DNA from: SVFI01 sp045535935 | GTDB taxonomy: Bacteria; Bacillota; Clostridia; Lachnospirales; Lachnospiraceae | Direction of reading: 5' to 3' | DNA length: 64,000 nt | NCBI GenBank assembly: GCA_045535935.1 | Contig: JAZSMO010000032.1 | Span: 1-64,000 of the forward strand | In this document: positions 51,383-61,014 of the stretch, in pieces | Numbering within the stretch: position 1 is the first letter of the stretch | Layout: each line of letters starts with the position of its first letter | Notes under the pieces: generated by a model | Seen by the model: the letters and a program-made list of their open reading frames with translations, nothing else | Database searches by the model: none | What the model was told of the DNA's origin: nothing | Made by a program: the position numbers and the translations under genes

Positions 51383-52102
51383 ATGAACGTTGCACTAGTA
51401 TTTGCCGGCGGTTCCGGTCAAAGAATGAAAACGACAGCGAAACCAAAGCAGTTTTTGGAAATATACGGAAAGCCGATTATCATATACACGCTGGAAGTGT
51501 TTGAAAAGCATAAGGATATTGATGCAGTTGTTGTCCCTTGTATTGCGGGTTGGGAAGACTATCTGCAGGAACTTTTGGACAAGTTCGGCATCAAAAAAGT
51601 CAGAAAGATATTGACGGGCGGTAAGGACACGCAGGAATCCAAGATGATTGCACTCCGTTATCTGCAGACATTCTGCAAGGATGATGATATCGTGCTTCTT
51701 CACGATGCGGTAAGACCGCTTGTGACGGAGGAACTGATTACGGACAATATCAACAGTGTCAAGGAATTCGGCAATGCGATTACGGCGGTTCCTTTTACCG
51801 AGACGGCGATTACCAGCCAGGACGGCGCGCAGGTGGAAGATACCATTATCCGGAACACCATGTTCGTGGCAAAGGCGCCGCAGAGTTTTTATTTTAAGGA
51901 TGTGTTTGAAGCACACAGCAAGGGAGAGACAATGCCGTATACGATCACCATTGACACCTGCTCCCTTATGACGGAACTTGGAAAAGAATTACACATGGTT
52001 CCATGTAAAACAACAAATATTAAAATTACGACACCGGAAGACTATTTTATATTAAAGGCTCTGATTGATTTGCGTGAGAGCCAGGATATTTTCGGTATGT
52101 AA
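51383..52102 (+). CDS. TarI/IspD-like cytidylyltransferase
   Basis: 239 aa. FAGGSGQRMKTTAKPKQF (CTP site), KILTGGKDTQESK, LLHDAVRPLVTEELI, VAKAPQSFYFKDVF, and the C-terminal ITTPEDYFI. Matches the IspD/TarI family. The polymer context and the TarI-like details (QFLEIYGKPIIIYTLEVFEKH) favour a CDP-ribitol or CDP-glycerol role over the isoprenoid MEP pathway. Three bases after the SGNH gene stop, so translation is continuous with the acylation cassette. Confidence 0.82.
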   Translation: MNVALVFAGGSGQRMKTTAKPKQFLEIYGKPIIIYTLEVFEKHKDIDAVVVPCIAGWEDYLQELLDKFGIKKVRKILTGGKDTQESKMIALRYLQTFCKDDDIVLLHDAVRPLVTEELITDNINSVKEFGNAITAVPFTETAITSQDGAQVEDTIIRNTMFVAKAPQSFYFKDVFEAHSKGETMPYTITIDTCSLMTELGKELHMVPCKTTNIKITTPEDYFILKALIDLRESQDIFGM

Positions 52103-52124
52103 AACGATTTCCTTTGGAGGACGT

Positions 52125-53180
52125 ATGAGACAGAGTCAGATTGTGGCAGAGGATTTGGAACGGATTGCGTCCGAACCGATTGCATGGGATAAGTTGAAAG
52201 GCAGGAAGGTGCTGATTTCCGGGATTAACGGACTCATTGCATCGTACATTGCCCGCACGATTTTTTATTTAAACGATCAAAAAGGTATGCAGATAGAACT
52301 CTACGGGATTGCCCGTAGCGAAGAGAAAACCCGTAAAAAATGGGGCGAAATGCTGGGGCGTAGCGATTTTCACATGATTTACCAGGATGTGACAAAACCA
52401 CTTTGTTCAGAGGAATCTTTTGACCTTATGATTCATGCAGCCAGTCAGACAGGTCCCGACCAGTTTGTGAAGGATCCGGTCGGAACTGCCATGGGAAATG
52501 TGCTCGGTGCGTATCATTTGCTGGAGTACGGAAGAAATCATGGTCTTTCGCAGTTTTTGCTTTTGTCTACGAGAGAGATTTACGGAAAAGGAAGTTTTGA
52601 TTTCGTGGCGGAGGATGACTATGGCGTGATGGATCCGACCAGCGTCAGATCCTGTTATCCGGAGAGCAAGCGAATGGCGGAAAACCTGTGTGCCGACTAC
52701 CGTCAGCAGTACGGCATTGATTGTCGTATTGTGCGTATTGCGCATACATACGGCCCGGGAATGCTCCTTGGTGACGGACGTGTGGTGGGCGATTTTCTCG
52801 GGAATGTGGTGAACCGACAGGATATTGTCATGAACAGCGACGGCTTAGGTACCCTTGCGCTTACTTATATCGGCGATGTGATTGCGGGAATATTTTATGC
52901 GCTGCTTCATTTTGAAGATTTTGTTTACAATGTTTCGAATTCTGAGGAGACAGTGACGGTAAAGGAGCTGGCACAGATTTTGTGCGAGGAGTTTGCCGAA
53001 CGAGGAATTTCTCTTGTTATGAATATTCCGAAGGAAAAATCCTCCGGTTATCTGGCTTATAAGCTCGGCTTCCTGAAGTCAAACAAGGCTATGGCCGAGG
53101 GGTGGAGTCCGAAGGTCACTTTGCGTGCAGGTATGCAGCGCACCGTGAAATATTTTGAAGAAATGAAAGAAGACTGTTAA
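52125..53180 (+). CDS. extended SDR (NAD-dependent epimerase/dehydratase), TarJ-position partner
   Basis: 351 aa from ATG 52125 with TTGGAGG upstream (the open frame from 52065 overlaps the cytidylyltransferase and is not used). NAD site variant SGINGLIASYIARTIFY, STREIYG, active-site YPESK, HTYGPGMLLGDGRVV, and SNSEETVTVKELAQ. Resembles UDP-sugar epimerase/decarboxylase SDRs. Next to a TarI-like enzyme, where ribitol systems have the unrelated TarJ, it may provide or modify the polyol or sugar for the CDP-activated precursor. Substrate unknown. Confidence 0.7.
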   Translation: MRQSQIVAEDLERIASEPIAWDKLKGRKVLISGINGLIASYIARTIFYLNDQKGMQIELYGIARSEEKTRKKWGEMLGRSDFHMIYQDVTKPLCSEESFDLMIHAASQTGPDQFVKDPVGTAMGNVLGAYHLLEYGRNHGLSQFLLLSTREIYGKGSFDFVAEDDYGVMDPTSVRSCYPESKRMAENLCADYRQQYGIDCRIVRIAHTYGPGMLLGDGRVVGDFLGNVVNRQDIVMNSDGLGTLALTYIGDVIAGIFYALLHFEDFVYNVSNSEETVTVKELAQILCEEFAERGISLVMNIPKEKSSGYLAYKLGFLKSNKAMAEGWSPKVTLRAGMQRTVKYFEEMKEDC

Positions 53181-53183
53181 GAA

Positions 53184-53966
53184 ATGAAAAAATTTATTGC
53201 AAATGTGAAACGATATAAAAGTTATATGATTTACAGTGCGAAGGCGACGCTGAAGGGCGAAGTGGCAGGATCACGCTTAAACTGGCTTTGGTGGATTCTG
53301 GATCCGTTTTTGTTTATGCTTGTCTATACATTCGTGGCAAAGATTGTATTCGGAAAGTCAGAGCCGTATTTTCCAATCTTTGTGTTTATCGGTTTGAATA
53401 TGTTTGATTTTTTCAACCGTACGGTGACAAGATGTGTCCGTACGGTGAAGAGAAATAAGGGGATTATCTCTAAGGTTTATCTCCCGAAATATATTCTTGT
53501 GCTGACGGAGATGCTTGTCAACGGATTTAAGATGTGTGTGGCGTTTGCGCTTGTGGTGTTGATGATCCCGTTTTACAGAGTACCGCTCACATGGCATGTG
53601 CTTGAAGTGATACCGGTGTTTATCGTACTTCTTCTGTTTACGTTCGGAGCCAGCTGTATTGTGCTGAATTTCGGTGTATTTATCACGGACCTGGCAAATG
53701 TGATTACGGTACTTTTAAAACTGGTATTCTATATGTCGGGCGTATTTTATAATATTACGAAACGTGTTCCGAGTCCGTACGACACATTTTTGTTGTACGG
53801 AAATCCAATGGCCGGTCTGATACAGTGTGTACGAAATACAGTGCTTTACAGCACTCATCCGTATTATGATTTGCTCGGTATCTGGTTTGTGATCAGCGTA
53901 CTGCTCTGTATTATCGGCGTCCGCGTCATTGTAAAATACGAAAATTCTTATGTAAAGGTGATTTAA
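53184..53966 (+). CDS. ABC-2 type polysaccharide/teichoic acid export permease (TagG/Wzm-like)
   Basis: 260 aa, six membrane segments. Start region YMIYSAKATLKGEVAGSRLNWLWWILDPFLFMLVYTFV is the amphipathic helix and first helix of the family. The rest is typical ABC-2 permease (VFGKSEPYFPIFVFIGLNMFDFF, YMSGVFYNI). Exports an undecaprenyl-linked polymer; next gene encodes the ATPase. Only 3 bases after the SDR gene. Confidence 0.92.
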   Translation: MKKFIANVKRYKSYMIYSAKATLKGEVAGSRLNWLWWILDPFLFMLVYTFVAKIVFGKSEPYFPIFVFIGLNMFDFFNRTVTRCVRTVKRNKGIISKVYLPKYILVLTEMLVNGFKMCVAFALVVLMIPFYRVPLTWHVLEVIPVFIVLLLFTFGASCIVLNFGVFITDLANVITVLLKLVFYMSGVFYNITKRVPSPYDTFLLYGNPMAGLIQCVRNTVLYSTHPYYDLLGIWFVISVLLCIIGVRVIVKYENSYVKVI

Positions 53967-53969
53967 GAT

Positions 53970-54776
53970 ATGTCGGAAAAAATTGCAATTGAAGTAAAGG
54001 ATCTTCATATACGATATAAAACGGTAAAGGCAGAATCCATCAAAAAGAGTCTGCTTTCCCTCAAGAAGTCCCGGCTGGAAGAGTTTGAGGCGGTAAAAGG
54101 ACTGAGCTTTTCCATCAAAAAGGGTGAGATTGTCGGTCTGATCGGTAAAAACGGAAGCGGTAAGTCGACTACGCTTCGCTCCATTGCCGGTATTTTCTCA
54201 GCGGATGAAGGATCCATTGACATCGGAGATAATACGATTTCGCTTTTGGCGATCGGTGTCGGTTTCAACAAGGAACTGACAGGAAAGGACAATATTTATC
54301 TTTCCGGACTTTTGCTCGGGTTTACGCATGAAGAGATTAAGGCAAAGTATAAGGAGATTGTAAAGTTTTCGGAACTCGGCAAATTTGTCAATGCGCCGGT
54401 CCGCACCTATTCCAGCGGAATGTATTCAAAGCTGGCATTTTCTATTACAGCGGTTCTGGAGACGGATATTATTTTGATTGACGAGGTGCTCAGTGTCGGC
54501 GATATTAATTTCAAAAAGAAAAGTCTGAAAAAGATGAAGGAATTGATCAATGACAGTGACCGTACGGTTATGATTGTTTCGCACAGTATAGAGACAATCC
54601 GCAAACTGTGTACCAGAGTCATCTGGATCCATGAAGGGCAGATGAAGATGGACGGTGAGACCGAGGAGGTTTTGGCTGCATATCAGGAGTTTATGAGCGA
54701 CGAGGTAGTCGATGAAAAACAGGCGGCAAAAGTCAAAAAAGAAGAGAATCTGCTGAAAATGTGGGATGAAGAGTAG
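53970..54776 (+). CDS. ABC polysaccharide export ATPase (TagH/Wzt-like)
   Basis: 268 aa. Walker A GLIGKNGSGKSTTL, signature TYSSGMYSKLAFS, Walker B IILIDEVLSVGD, H-loop VSHSIE. TagH-type YKTVKAESIKKSLLSL at the start. There is only a 25-residue tail after the ATPase core, so the C-terminal carbohydrate-binding module of Wzt is absent. That is the condition in TagH and in Wzt enzymes that do not recognise a capped chain. Three bases after the permease. Confidence 0.95.
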   Translation: MSEKIAIEVKDLHIRYKTVKAESIKKSLLSLKKSRLEEFEAVKGLSFSIKKGEIVGLIGKNGSGKSTTLRSIAGIFSADEGSIDIGDNTISLLAIGVGFNKELTGKDNIYLSGLLLGFTHEEIKAKYKEIVKFSELGKFVNAPVRTYSSGMYSKLAFSITAVLETDIILIDEVLSVGDINFKKKSLKKMKELINDSDRTVMIVSHSIETIRKLCTRVIWIHEGQMKMDGETEEVLAAYQEFMSDEVVDEKQAAKVKKEENLLKMWDEE

Positions 54777-54792
54777 TTACGGGAGCATGTGA

Positions 54793-55944
54793 ATGAAAAA
54801 GAGCAAAAATTTAAGCGAAATTTTATATTTGACCGCATTCGTGCTTTGGATGTTGATTGCTCTTTTGAAGCTGACATATTTTAAGGATTTGATACCGATG
54901 GATGGGATTTCCCGGGCAGTGCAGTACAGTGTGCTTTTGTTACTTTTAGTAAAACTGATACGTGACTTTGAATTTACAATCGGTAGTGCGCTGGAAGTTA
55001 TGGCCTATCTGCTGTTTATGTTTATTTCGTATAGCGGCGGACGTCTGGCGGTACCGGTGAGTTTTGCCCTGATTTATTCGGCAAAAAATGTGTCGTTTGA
55101 AAAACTTTTAAAGGTAACACTTATTATACAGGCGGCTGTTTTTGCAGTTACGGTAGTGTGTTCGCAGATCGGTATTTTGGAGGATTTTATCTGGGATGCC
55201 GGTAGCAGGGACCGACATGGACTTGGTTATACGCATTCTTTGCTGGGGAGTCATTTCGTGCTTTTTATGTCTGTGATTTTGGTTGTTCTGATTGGTAAGA
55301 TGACCGTTTGGGCGACGGCGCTTATACTGGCGGCCAATTATTTGATGTATGTGTTTACGGATTCCCGCATTTCCTTGGTTGGCGGTATTACCTTTGCGAT
55401 CTTTGCATGGATGGCAAGATTGTTTGATAAGAAAAATAAAAAGAGAAATATGTTATCCTATGTAGTTAGTGTAATTCCTTTCTTGTTTGCCGGAGGAAGT
55501 ATTTTGGTTTCTGCTAACTGTAATTGGAATGTAGGTGTAGTGAATCGAATTAATGATTTGCTAAGCTCGAGATTATGGTTAATGGCGACAGCGTGGGAGC
55601 AATATGGAATAACATTGTTTGGGCAGAAGATTAAGTGGATTGGAGAATCAACTCGAAAGACAAGTGGTTTTGATTCGACACTAGCCTACAATTATGTGGA
55701 CAACGCATACATGCAGTCCATGTTCAATTACGGAATTCTGTTTGTGATACTTCTTTGCGTAGGTTTCGGTATTGTACTCTATCGCAATATGCAGAAGGGT
55801 AATTATTTGATGGTGGCCGCTCTTGCGGTGGTTCTTGTCCACGGACTGCTCAATCCGCAGCTGGTGGAGCTTGCGTATAATCCGTTTTTACTCCTGCTTT
55901 CCGGTGCCTTTTGTTTTGGTAAAGCAGAATGCCAAAAGGGGTAA
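54793..55944 (+). CDS. O-antigen polymerase-like membrane protein (Wzy-like)
   Basis: 383 aa, about eleven membrane segments with a larger extracytoplasmic loop (SRDRHGLGYTHSLLGSHF; LSSRLWLMATAWEQYG). RDRHGLGY in the loop before a hydrophobic segment and SSRLWL later are typical of Lachnospiraceae Wzy-like polymerases that join repeat units on the outer face. ABC-dependent polymers do not normally need one, so it may serve the Wzx system. Around 55430-55700 the base composition drops noticeably relative to the flanks of the same gene. Confidence 0.7.
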   Translation: MKKSKNLSEILYLTAFVLWMLIALLKLTYFKDLIPMDGISRAVQYSVLLLLLVKLIRDFEFTIGSALEVMAYLLFMFISYSGGRLAVPVSFALIYSAKNVSFEKLLKVTLIIQAAVFAVTVVCSQIGILEDFIWDAGSRDRHGLGYTHSLLGSHFVLFMSVILVVLIGKMTVWATALILAANYLMYVFTDSRISLVGGITFAIFAWMARLFDKKNKKRNMLSYVVSVIPFLFAGGSILVSANCNWNVGVVNRINDLLSSRLWLMATAWEQYGITLFGQKIKWIGESTRKTSGFDSTLAYNYVDNAYMQSMFNYGILFVILLCVGFGIVLYRNMQKGNYLMVAALAVVLVHGLLNPQLVELAYNPFLLLLSGAFCFGKAECQKG

Positions 55945-55949
55945 TAAAT

Positions 55950-58505
55950 ATGAGAATAAATTGGAAGGAAAAGATGAATAAGACTGTAAAAGTGTATGGT
56001 ATCTATACACTTTTATTTCTTATTGTTCTTTTCCTTTCTTTTTTGCCTTTTTTACAGGAAAGACGGTCCCTTTTGTGGAATCCGGATGCGGTTGTTTACC
56101 ATATTCCGATGGCGGAGGTGTTTGCTGACGTTCTTCGGCGGATTGCAGACGGATGGTCTCGGGGAGTGTTTTTAACCTGGGGATTTTATGATTTTTCCAT
56201 CGGAATGGGAACGGATATGCTTCAGTATATTTCCCAGTGGTATATGGAGCCGCTCAATGTTTTGTATGCGTTCTTTGATGTGGAGAAGGCGGAAATACTT
56301 TATGAACTGCTCGTGATTGCACGTCTCTATCTGTGCGGCATCAGTTTTCTTCTGTTTTCCCGTGTGCTTCAAAAGAAGGATGCGGCGCGGATTATGGGAG
56401 CGTTGGTTTATGTGTTCAGTGGATATACGCTGTTTACGGCGACGAAGGCACCGCCGTTTCTGGGAGCAATGATTTTGCTGCCAATGATACTATTGGGATA
56501 TGAGAAAGTCAAAAAAGGTCAGAGCAAGGTACTTTTTATTCTGATGATTGCGTGCTCGGCCATTTTCAGTTTTTATTTTCTGTTTATGAATTCGCTGTTT
56601 TTGGCGATTTATGTTTTGATTGATTTCTGTGTTGCGAGGTCAGGGGTAAAAGAGGCGGTTGGAAAAATCGGATGCCTGATCGGATACTATCTGATTGGAT
56701 TTTGCATGGGAGGATTTTCCGTTCTTCCGTTTGTGGGAGGATTTCTCAATTCATCCAGAAGCGGAGGGGTTCGAAATGCTGCTTCGCTGCTTTTGTATGA
56801 CGGAGCGTATTATTCGAATCTTCTAAAAGCATTGTTTGTTGCCCGGCCGGAACATTCCTACTGGCTGGTTCTCGGTTTTTCACCGCTGGTTCTTGTAGCG
56901 CTGGCGGTGGTTTGGCTTCGGAAAGATGGCACGGTTGTGCGGTTAAAGGCAGCATGGATTGTAGGAGTGGCAGGTCTCTGTGTCCCGCTGTTTGGGCTTT
57001 TGATGAATGCGGGAAAGGTGTCCAATGAGCGGTGGCTGTACGGACTTGTTTTTGCGGCGGCCGTTACTCTGTGCGTGTCTTGGGAAAGTATGTCAGATTG
57101 GATAACGAATGTATTACCGGTCAAAGCGAATCGCCGGAGAACATTGGCAACCGCAATTCTCACCGGTGTGCTTTTGGTGACGATGATTGCAAACGGTTAT
57201 TTTCTGTTCAGTGATTTAGGCAGTGATTTCGTGTCTGAATTTCACAAAATGGGAAAGGGATATTCTATTTTGACTGATAATTCCAATCTGGCCATGGATC
57301 ACATAGAAGATGATTCGTTGTATAGAGTAGATAGTACCAGAACGCCGAAAACAGCTTCCAGTGCGTGGGTTGCGCAGGATTACCGGGGACTTGTGACCAA
57401 TGCCTCCGGTTACAGCAGTGAGATGGCGGATTATTACAGGTTTATGGAAAATGCTGCAGTAATCACGGGATTCCGCCTGACAGGAATGGATCAAAGTACG
57501 ATACAGACCACGCTTGCCGGGGTGAAATATTATACGACGTCGAAAGGACAGGAGAGCAAGCTACCGTATGGATACAGCGAAGTGACAAAAGATATTTATT
57601 GCAATGAAAATGCCCTTCCGTTCGGATATACGTATGATACCTATGTTTTGCAATCGGATCTGGAGCAAAAAACACCGGTAGAAAAACAGGAGGCCATGTT
57701 GTCTGCAGCGGTGGTAGATGATAAGCAAAAAGACGATTTGCAGGAGGCGGGTTTGAAAAAGCTGCAGCTCGACTATGCTTCGTGTCAGCTGGATTACAGT
57801 ATACAGAATTGTAAGAATGTATCCGTTTCAGAGGATCTTTGTCACATACAGGCTCTGGAAAAGGGTGCAGGCTTTGATTTGATTGTGGATAATATACCGG
57901 GACCGGGTGAAATTTATGTGCAGTGGAAAGGTTTGTCTCTTGTGTCGGATGAAATTACCGCTGCAACGATCAATCTATCGGAAGAAGATGTTGTGAAGAC
58001 ATATATATCCTATCAAAACCCGGATAATACATATTCTTCGGGGATGGATACCTATGCAGCCAATGTGGGATATGCAGCGGAGAGCAAAAGAGTGATCCAT
58101 GTGTCTTTTACACAGGCTGCAACGTATAATGCGCAGGAGGCAAATATTTACTATTTACCTCTGGAAGGATACGAAGAGAAAGTTGCAAAGCTTTCGCAAG
58201 ATGCCCTGCAGATTGCAAAGTGGTCAGATACGTATATTGCCGGTGAGGTGGAGACGAAAACCACCAAATTACTATGTGTTCCGGTTTTGTATAGTAGTGG
58301 ATGGAAACTATATGTAAACGGAGAAAAACAGGAGCTTAAAAAGGTGAATCTGATGTACAGCGGTGTCCTGTTGGAAGAAGGAAAACATGAGATTGTATTG
58401 AAATATGAGTCGCCGTTCTTAAAACTCGGCGCGTTTGTATCGTTGATCGGGCTCGGACTCTTTGCAGGGCTTGGATTGGCAGAACGAAAAAAACAGAAAA
58501 AATAG
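55950..58505 (+). CDS. YfhO-like bacterial membrane protein
   Basis: 851 aa from ATG 55950 (AGGGGT upstream; ATG 55929 overlaps the previous gene without a ribosome site). About twelve membrane segments, starting LLWNPDAVVYHIPMAEVF and YDFSIGMGTDML in the first outer loop, the pattern of YfhO family proteins. After residue 440 a long extracytoplasmic portion follows (SEFHKMGKGYSILTDNSNL to the last helix near residue 820). YfhO of Bacillus glycosylates lipoteichoic acid; here it may decorate a wall polymer. Five bases after the polymerase. Confidence 0.8.
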   Translation: MRINWKEKMNKTVKVYGIYTLLFLIVLFLSFLPFLQERRSLLWNPDAVVYHIPMAEVFADVLRRIADGWSRGVFLTWGFYDFSIGMGTDMLQYISQWYMEPLNVLYAFFDVEKAEILYELLVIARLYLCGISFLLFSRVLQKKDAARIMGALVYVFSGYTLFTATKAPPFLGAMILLPMILLGYEKVKKGQSKVLFILMIACSAIFSFYFLFMNSLFLAIYVLIDFCVARSGVKEAVGKIGCLIGYYLIGFCMGGFSVLPFVGGFLNSSRSGGVRNAASLLLYDGAYYSNLLKALFVARPEHSYWLVLGFSPLVLVALAVVWLRKDGTVVRLKAAWIVGVAGLCVPLFGLLMNAGKVSNERWLYGLVFAAAVTLCVSWESMSDWITNVLPVKANRRRTLATAILTGVLLVTMIANGYFLFSDLGSDFVSEFHKMGKGYSILTDNSNLAMDHIEDDSLYRVDSTRTPKTASSAWVAQDYRGLVTNASGYSSEMADYYRFMENAAVITGFRLTGMDQSTIQTTLAGVKYYTTSKGQESKLPYGYSEVTKDIYCNENALPFGYTYDTYVLQSDLEQKTPVEKQEAMLSAAVVDDKQKDDLQEAGLKKLQLDYASCQLDYSIQNCKNVSVSEDLCHIQALEKGAGFDLIVDNIPGPGEIYVQWKGLSLVSDEITAATINLSEEDVVKTYISYQNPDNTYSSGMDTYAANVGYAAESKRVIHVSFTQAATYNAQEANIYYLPLEGYEEKVAKLSQDALQIAKWSDTYIAGEVETKTTKLLCVPVLYSSGWKLYVNGEKQELKKVNLMYSGVLLEEGKHEIVLKYESPFLKLGAFVSLIGLGLFAGLGLAERKKQKK

Positions 58506-58527
58506 GAAATATTGTAGGAGGTAGGTT

Positions 58528-60993
58528 ATGCAAAAATGGGTGAGAGCAAAGTTTCTTCCGCCGATCGGGCTGGGAGAAAACGGACAGAGAGTGACGGGGT
58601 GTAAGGAGCATATTGCACTTTCGAGAAAAGCGGCCACAGAAGGTATGGTGCTTTTAAAAAATGAAAATGATATTTTGCCCCTCGCAACAGGAAAAAAGGT
58701 TGCGCTGTTCGGTAAGGGCTGTATTGATTATGTCAAAGGCGGCGGCGGAAGCGGAGATGTGACGGTTGCTTATACGAGAAATCTTTACGACGGATTGAAA
58801 GAATACGAGAAAAAGGGCAAGGTGCAGGTGCAGGATGCATTGCCTTTGTTTTACCGTAAAGAATTAGAAAAACAGTATGAAAACGGGGCGGTTCCCGGTA
58901 TGACCGTAGAACCGGAAGTTCCGGAGGAGCTTTTGAGAGAGGCGAAGGCTTACACGGATACGGCGATTATCAGCATTTGTCGTTATTCCGGGGAAGACTG
59001 GGACCGCAAACTGGAAAAAATCGAGACGGGAGACTGTCTTTTGACATCCAAAGAGTTTATTGAAAAGAGCGATGCCATTTTTGATCGCGGAGATTTTTAT
59101 TTGACTTCGGCAGAAGAAAAGATGGTAGCGCTTGTCAAAGAGAATTTTACCCATGTAATCGTTGTGCTCAACGTGGGCGGAATGGTGGATACGTCCTGGT
59201 TTGCAGGGGAAGAGAAAATAGAATCCGTGCTTCTTGCCCTTCAGGGCGGCATGGAAGGTGGACTTGCCATGGCGGATATTTTGTGCGGCGAGGTTTGTCC
59301 GAGCGGAAGACTGACGGATACCTATGCGGCGGATATTACAGATTATCCTTCGACGGCGGATTTCCATGAGTCTGTGAATTATGCGCAGTACACGGAAGAT
59401 ATCTATGTGGGATACCGGTATTTTGAGACGATTCCGGGTGCGGCGGAGAAAGTAAACTATCCGTTCGGATACGGACTTTCCTACACAACCTTTGATATTA
59501 CCGCAGTAGACGTTGCGAGGGTTCTGGATGAAGAGGAAGATAAGGAGTTGTCGGCAGAGGAGCTGGCAGCAGATATCATATATGTGTCGGCAGATGTAAC
59601 GAATACCGGAAATTGTTCCGGGGCAGAGGTGCTTCAGCTTTATTACGGCGGCCCGCAGGGCAAGCTCGGCAATCCTGCAAAGCAGCTTGGCGGCTTTGTG
59701 AAAACAAGAGTACTTGCACCGGGAGAGACGCAGCGCATCACAATGGAACTTCCGGTGGCGCAGATGGCGTCCTATGACGATCAGGGTAAGGTGGCAAAAT
59801 CAGCTTATGTTTTGGAAGAAGGTTCTTATCACATTTATCTCGGCGACAATGTCAGGGATACCGTGGAAGTACTGACCTACGATATTTCGGGAGGCGATGT
59901 CATTGTGGAGCAGCTTTCCGAAAAGTGCCGTCCGTACCGGCTTTCAAAACGCATGCTGGCAGACGGAAGTTATGAGACCTGTGAGATAAGCGAATATCCG
60001 CAGATACCGTGTGTTTTGGACAGACTCGGAATAGATGAATTTGAAGGTGTGATTCCGGATGTAACCGGAGAATCTCTTGTGCAGGGGCTTTGCGGATTTG
60101 AAGTGCCGGAGCGCATGCTCATCGAAGTGGCGCAGGGCAAAATGACACTGGATGAGTTTATGGCACAGTTTTCTGTGGAGGAGCTTATCGCACTTACCTG
60201 CGGACGCAGAGGAACCGGTGTGACAAACACAGGCTCTATGGGTGCGATGAATAAATACGGTGTTCCGACCATCAACACGGCGGACGGGCCGGCGGGACTG
60301 CGTATTAACGAGGAGTGCTGCGTTCCTACCACAGCGTTTCCGTGTGCAACGCTATTAGCTTCTACATGGGATCCGAAGCTGGTAGAAAGCATCGGAGTAG
60401 CCGGAGCAAAGGAAGTCAAGGAGAACAATATCGGACTTTGGTTGACGCCGGGCGTAAATATTCACAGAAGTCCTCTTTGCGGACGCAATTTTGAATATTA
60501 TTCCGAAGATCCGTTCCTGACGGGAACCATGGGAGCGGCTATGGTGCGCGGTATGCAGTCGCAGCACATCGGAGCGAGTGTGAAGCATTTTGCCTGCAAT
60601 AACAAGGAGACCAACCGGAAAGAAAGCGACTCAATCGTTTCGGAGCGTGCACTGAGAGAAATATATATCAAAGGATTTGAGATGATTGTGAAAGAGGCGC
60701 AGCCTTGGACCATCATGTCGTCCTACAATATCATCAACGGCGTGAAGGCATCGGAGAACAAAGAGCTGTTGACCGACATTCTCCGCGACGAGTGGGGATT
60801 TGAAGGTATGGTGACTACCGACTGGTGGAACCACGGAGAGCATTATCTGGAGATTAAGGCCGGAAATGATATTAAGATGATGAATGGTTATGCGGATCGT
60901 GTGAAGGAAGCCTACGACAAGGGTGCCATCACGAGGGATGAAATTTATACAAGTGCAAAACGTGTGCTTGAAATGATATTGAAACAGGATTAG
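58528..60993 (+). CDS. glycoside hydrolase family 3, permuted domain order
   Basis: 821 aa. The usual order is reversed: the alpha/beta sandwich domain (GH3_C, about 38-290; EGMVLLKNENDILPLA) comes first, then an FN3-like domain (about 330-440; VSADVTNTGNCSGAEVLQLYY), then the TIM-barrel (GH3_N, about 540-815; INTADGPAGLRIN, HRSPLCGRNFEYYSEDP, VKHFACNNKETNRK, nucleophile Asp in MVTTDWWNHG). The same order is known from beta-glucosidases of rumen clostridia. No signal peptide, so intracellular breakdown of beta-glucosides or glycan fragments. TAGGAGG upstream. Confidence 0.92.
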   Translation: MQKWVRAKFLPPIGLGENGQRVTGCKEHIALSRKAATEGMVLLKNENDILPLATGKKVALFGKGCIDYVKGGGGSGDVTVAYTRNLYDGLKEYEKKGKVQVQDALPLFYRKELEKQYENGAVPGMTVEPEVPEELLREAKAYTDTAIISICRYSGEDWDRKLEKIETGDCLLTSKEFIEKSDAIFDRGDFYLTSAEEKMVALVKENFTHVIVVLNVGGMVDTSWFAGEEKIESVLLALQGGMEGGLAMADILCGEVCPSGRLTDTYAADITDYPSTADFHESVNYAQYTEDIYVGYRYFETIPGAAEKVNYPFGYGLSYTTFDITAVDVARVLDEEEDKELSAEELAADIIYVSADVTNTGNCSGAEVLQLYYGGPQGKLGNPAKQLGGFVKTRVLAPGETQRITMELPVAQMASYDDQGKVAKSAYVLEEGSYHIYLGDNVRDTVEVLTYDISGGDVIVEQLSEKCRPYRLSKRMLADGSYETCEISEYPQIPCVLDRLGIDEFEGVIPDVTGESLVQGLCGFEVPERMLIEVAQGKMTLDEFMAQFSVEELIALTCGRRGTGVTNTGSMGAMNKYGVPTINTADGPAGLRINEECCVPTTAFPCATLLASTWDPKLVESIGVAGAKEVKENNIGLWLTPGVNIHRSPLCGRNFEYYSEDPFLTGTMGAAMVRGMQSQHIGASVKHFACNNKETNRKESDSIVSERALREIYIKGFEMIVKEAQPWTIMSSYNIINGVKASENKELLTDILRDEWGFEGMVTTDWWNHGEHYLEIKAGNDIKMMNGYADRVKEAYDKGAITRDEIYTSAKRVLEMILKQD

Positions 60994-61014
60994 TTTTTAT
61001 AAACGGAGCAGTGT

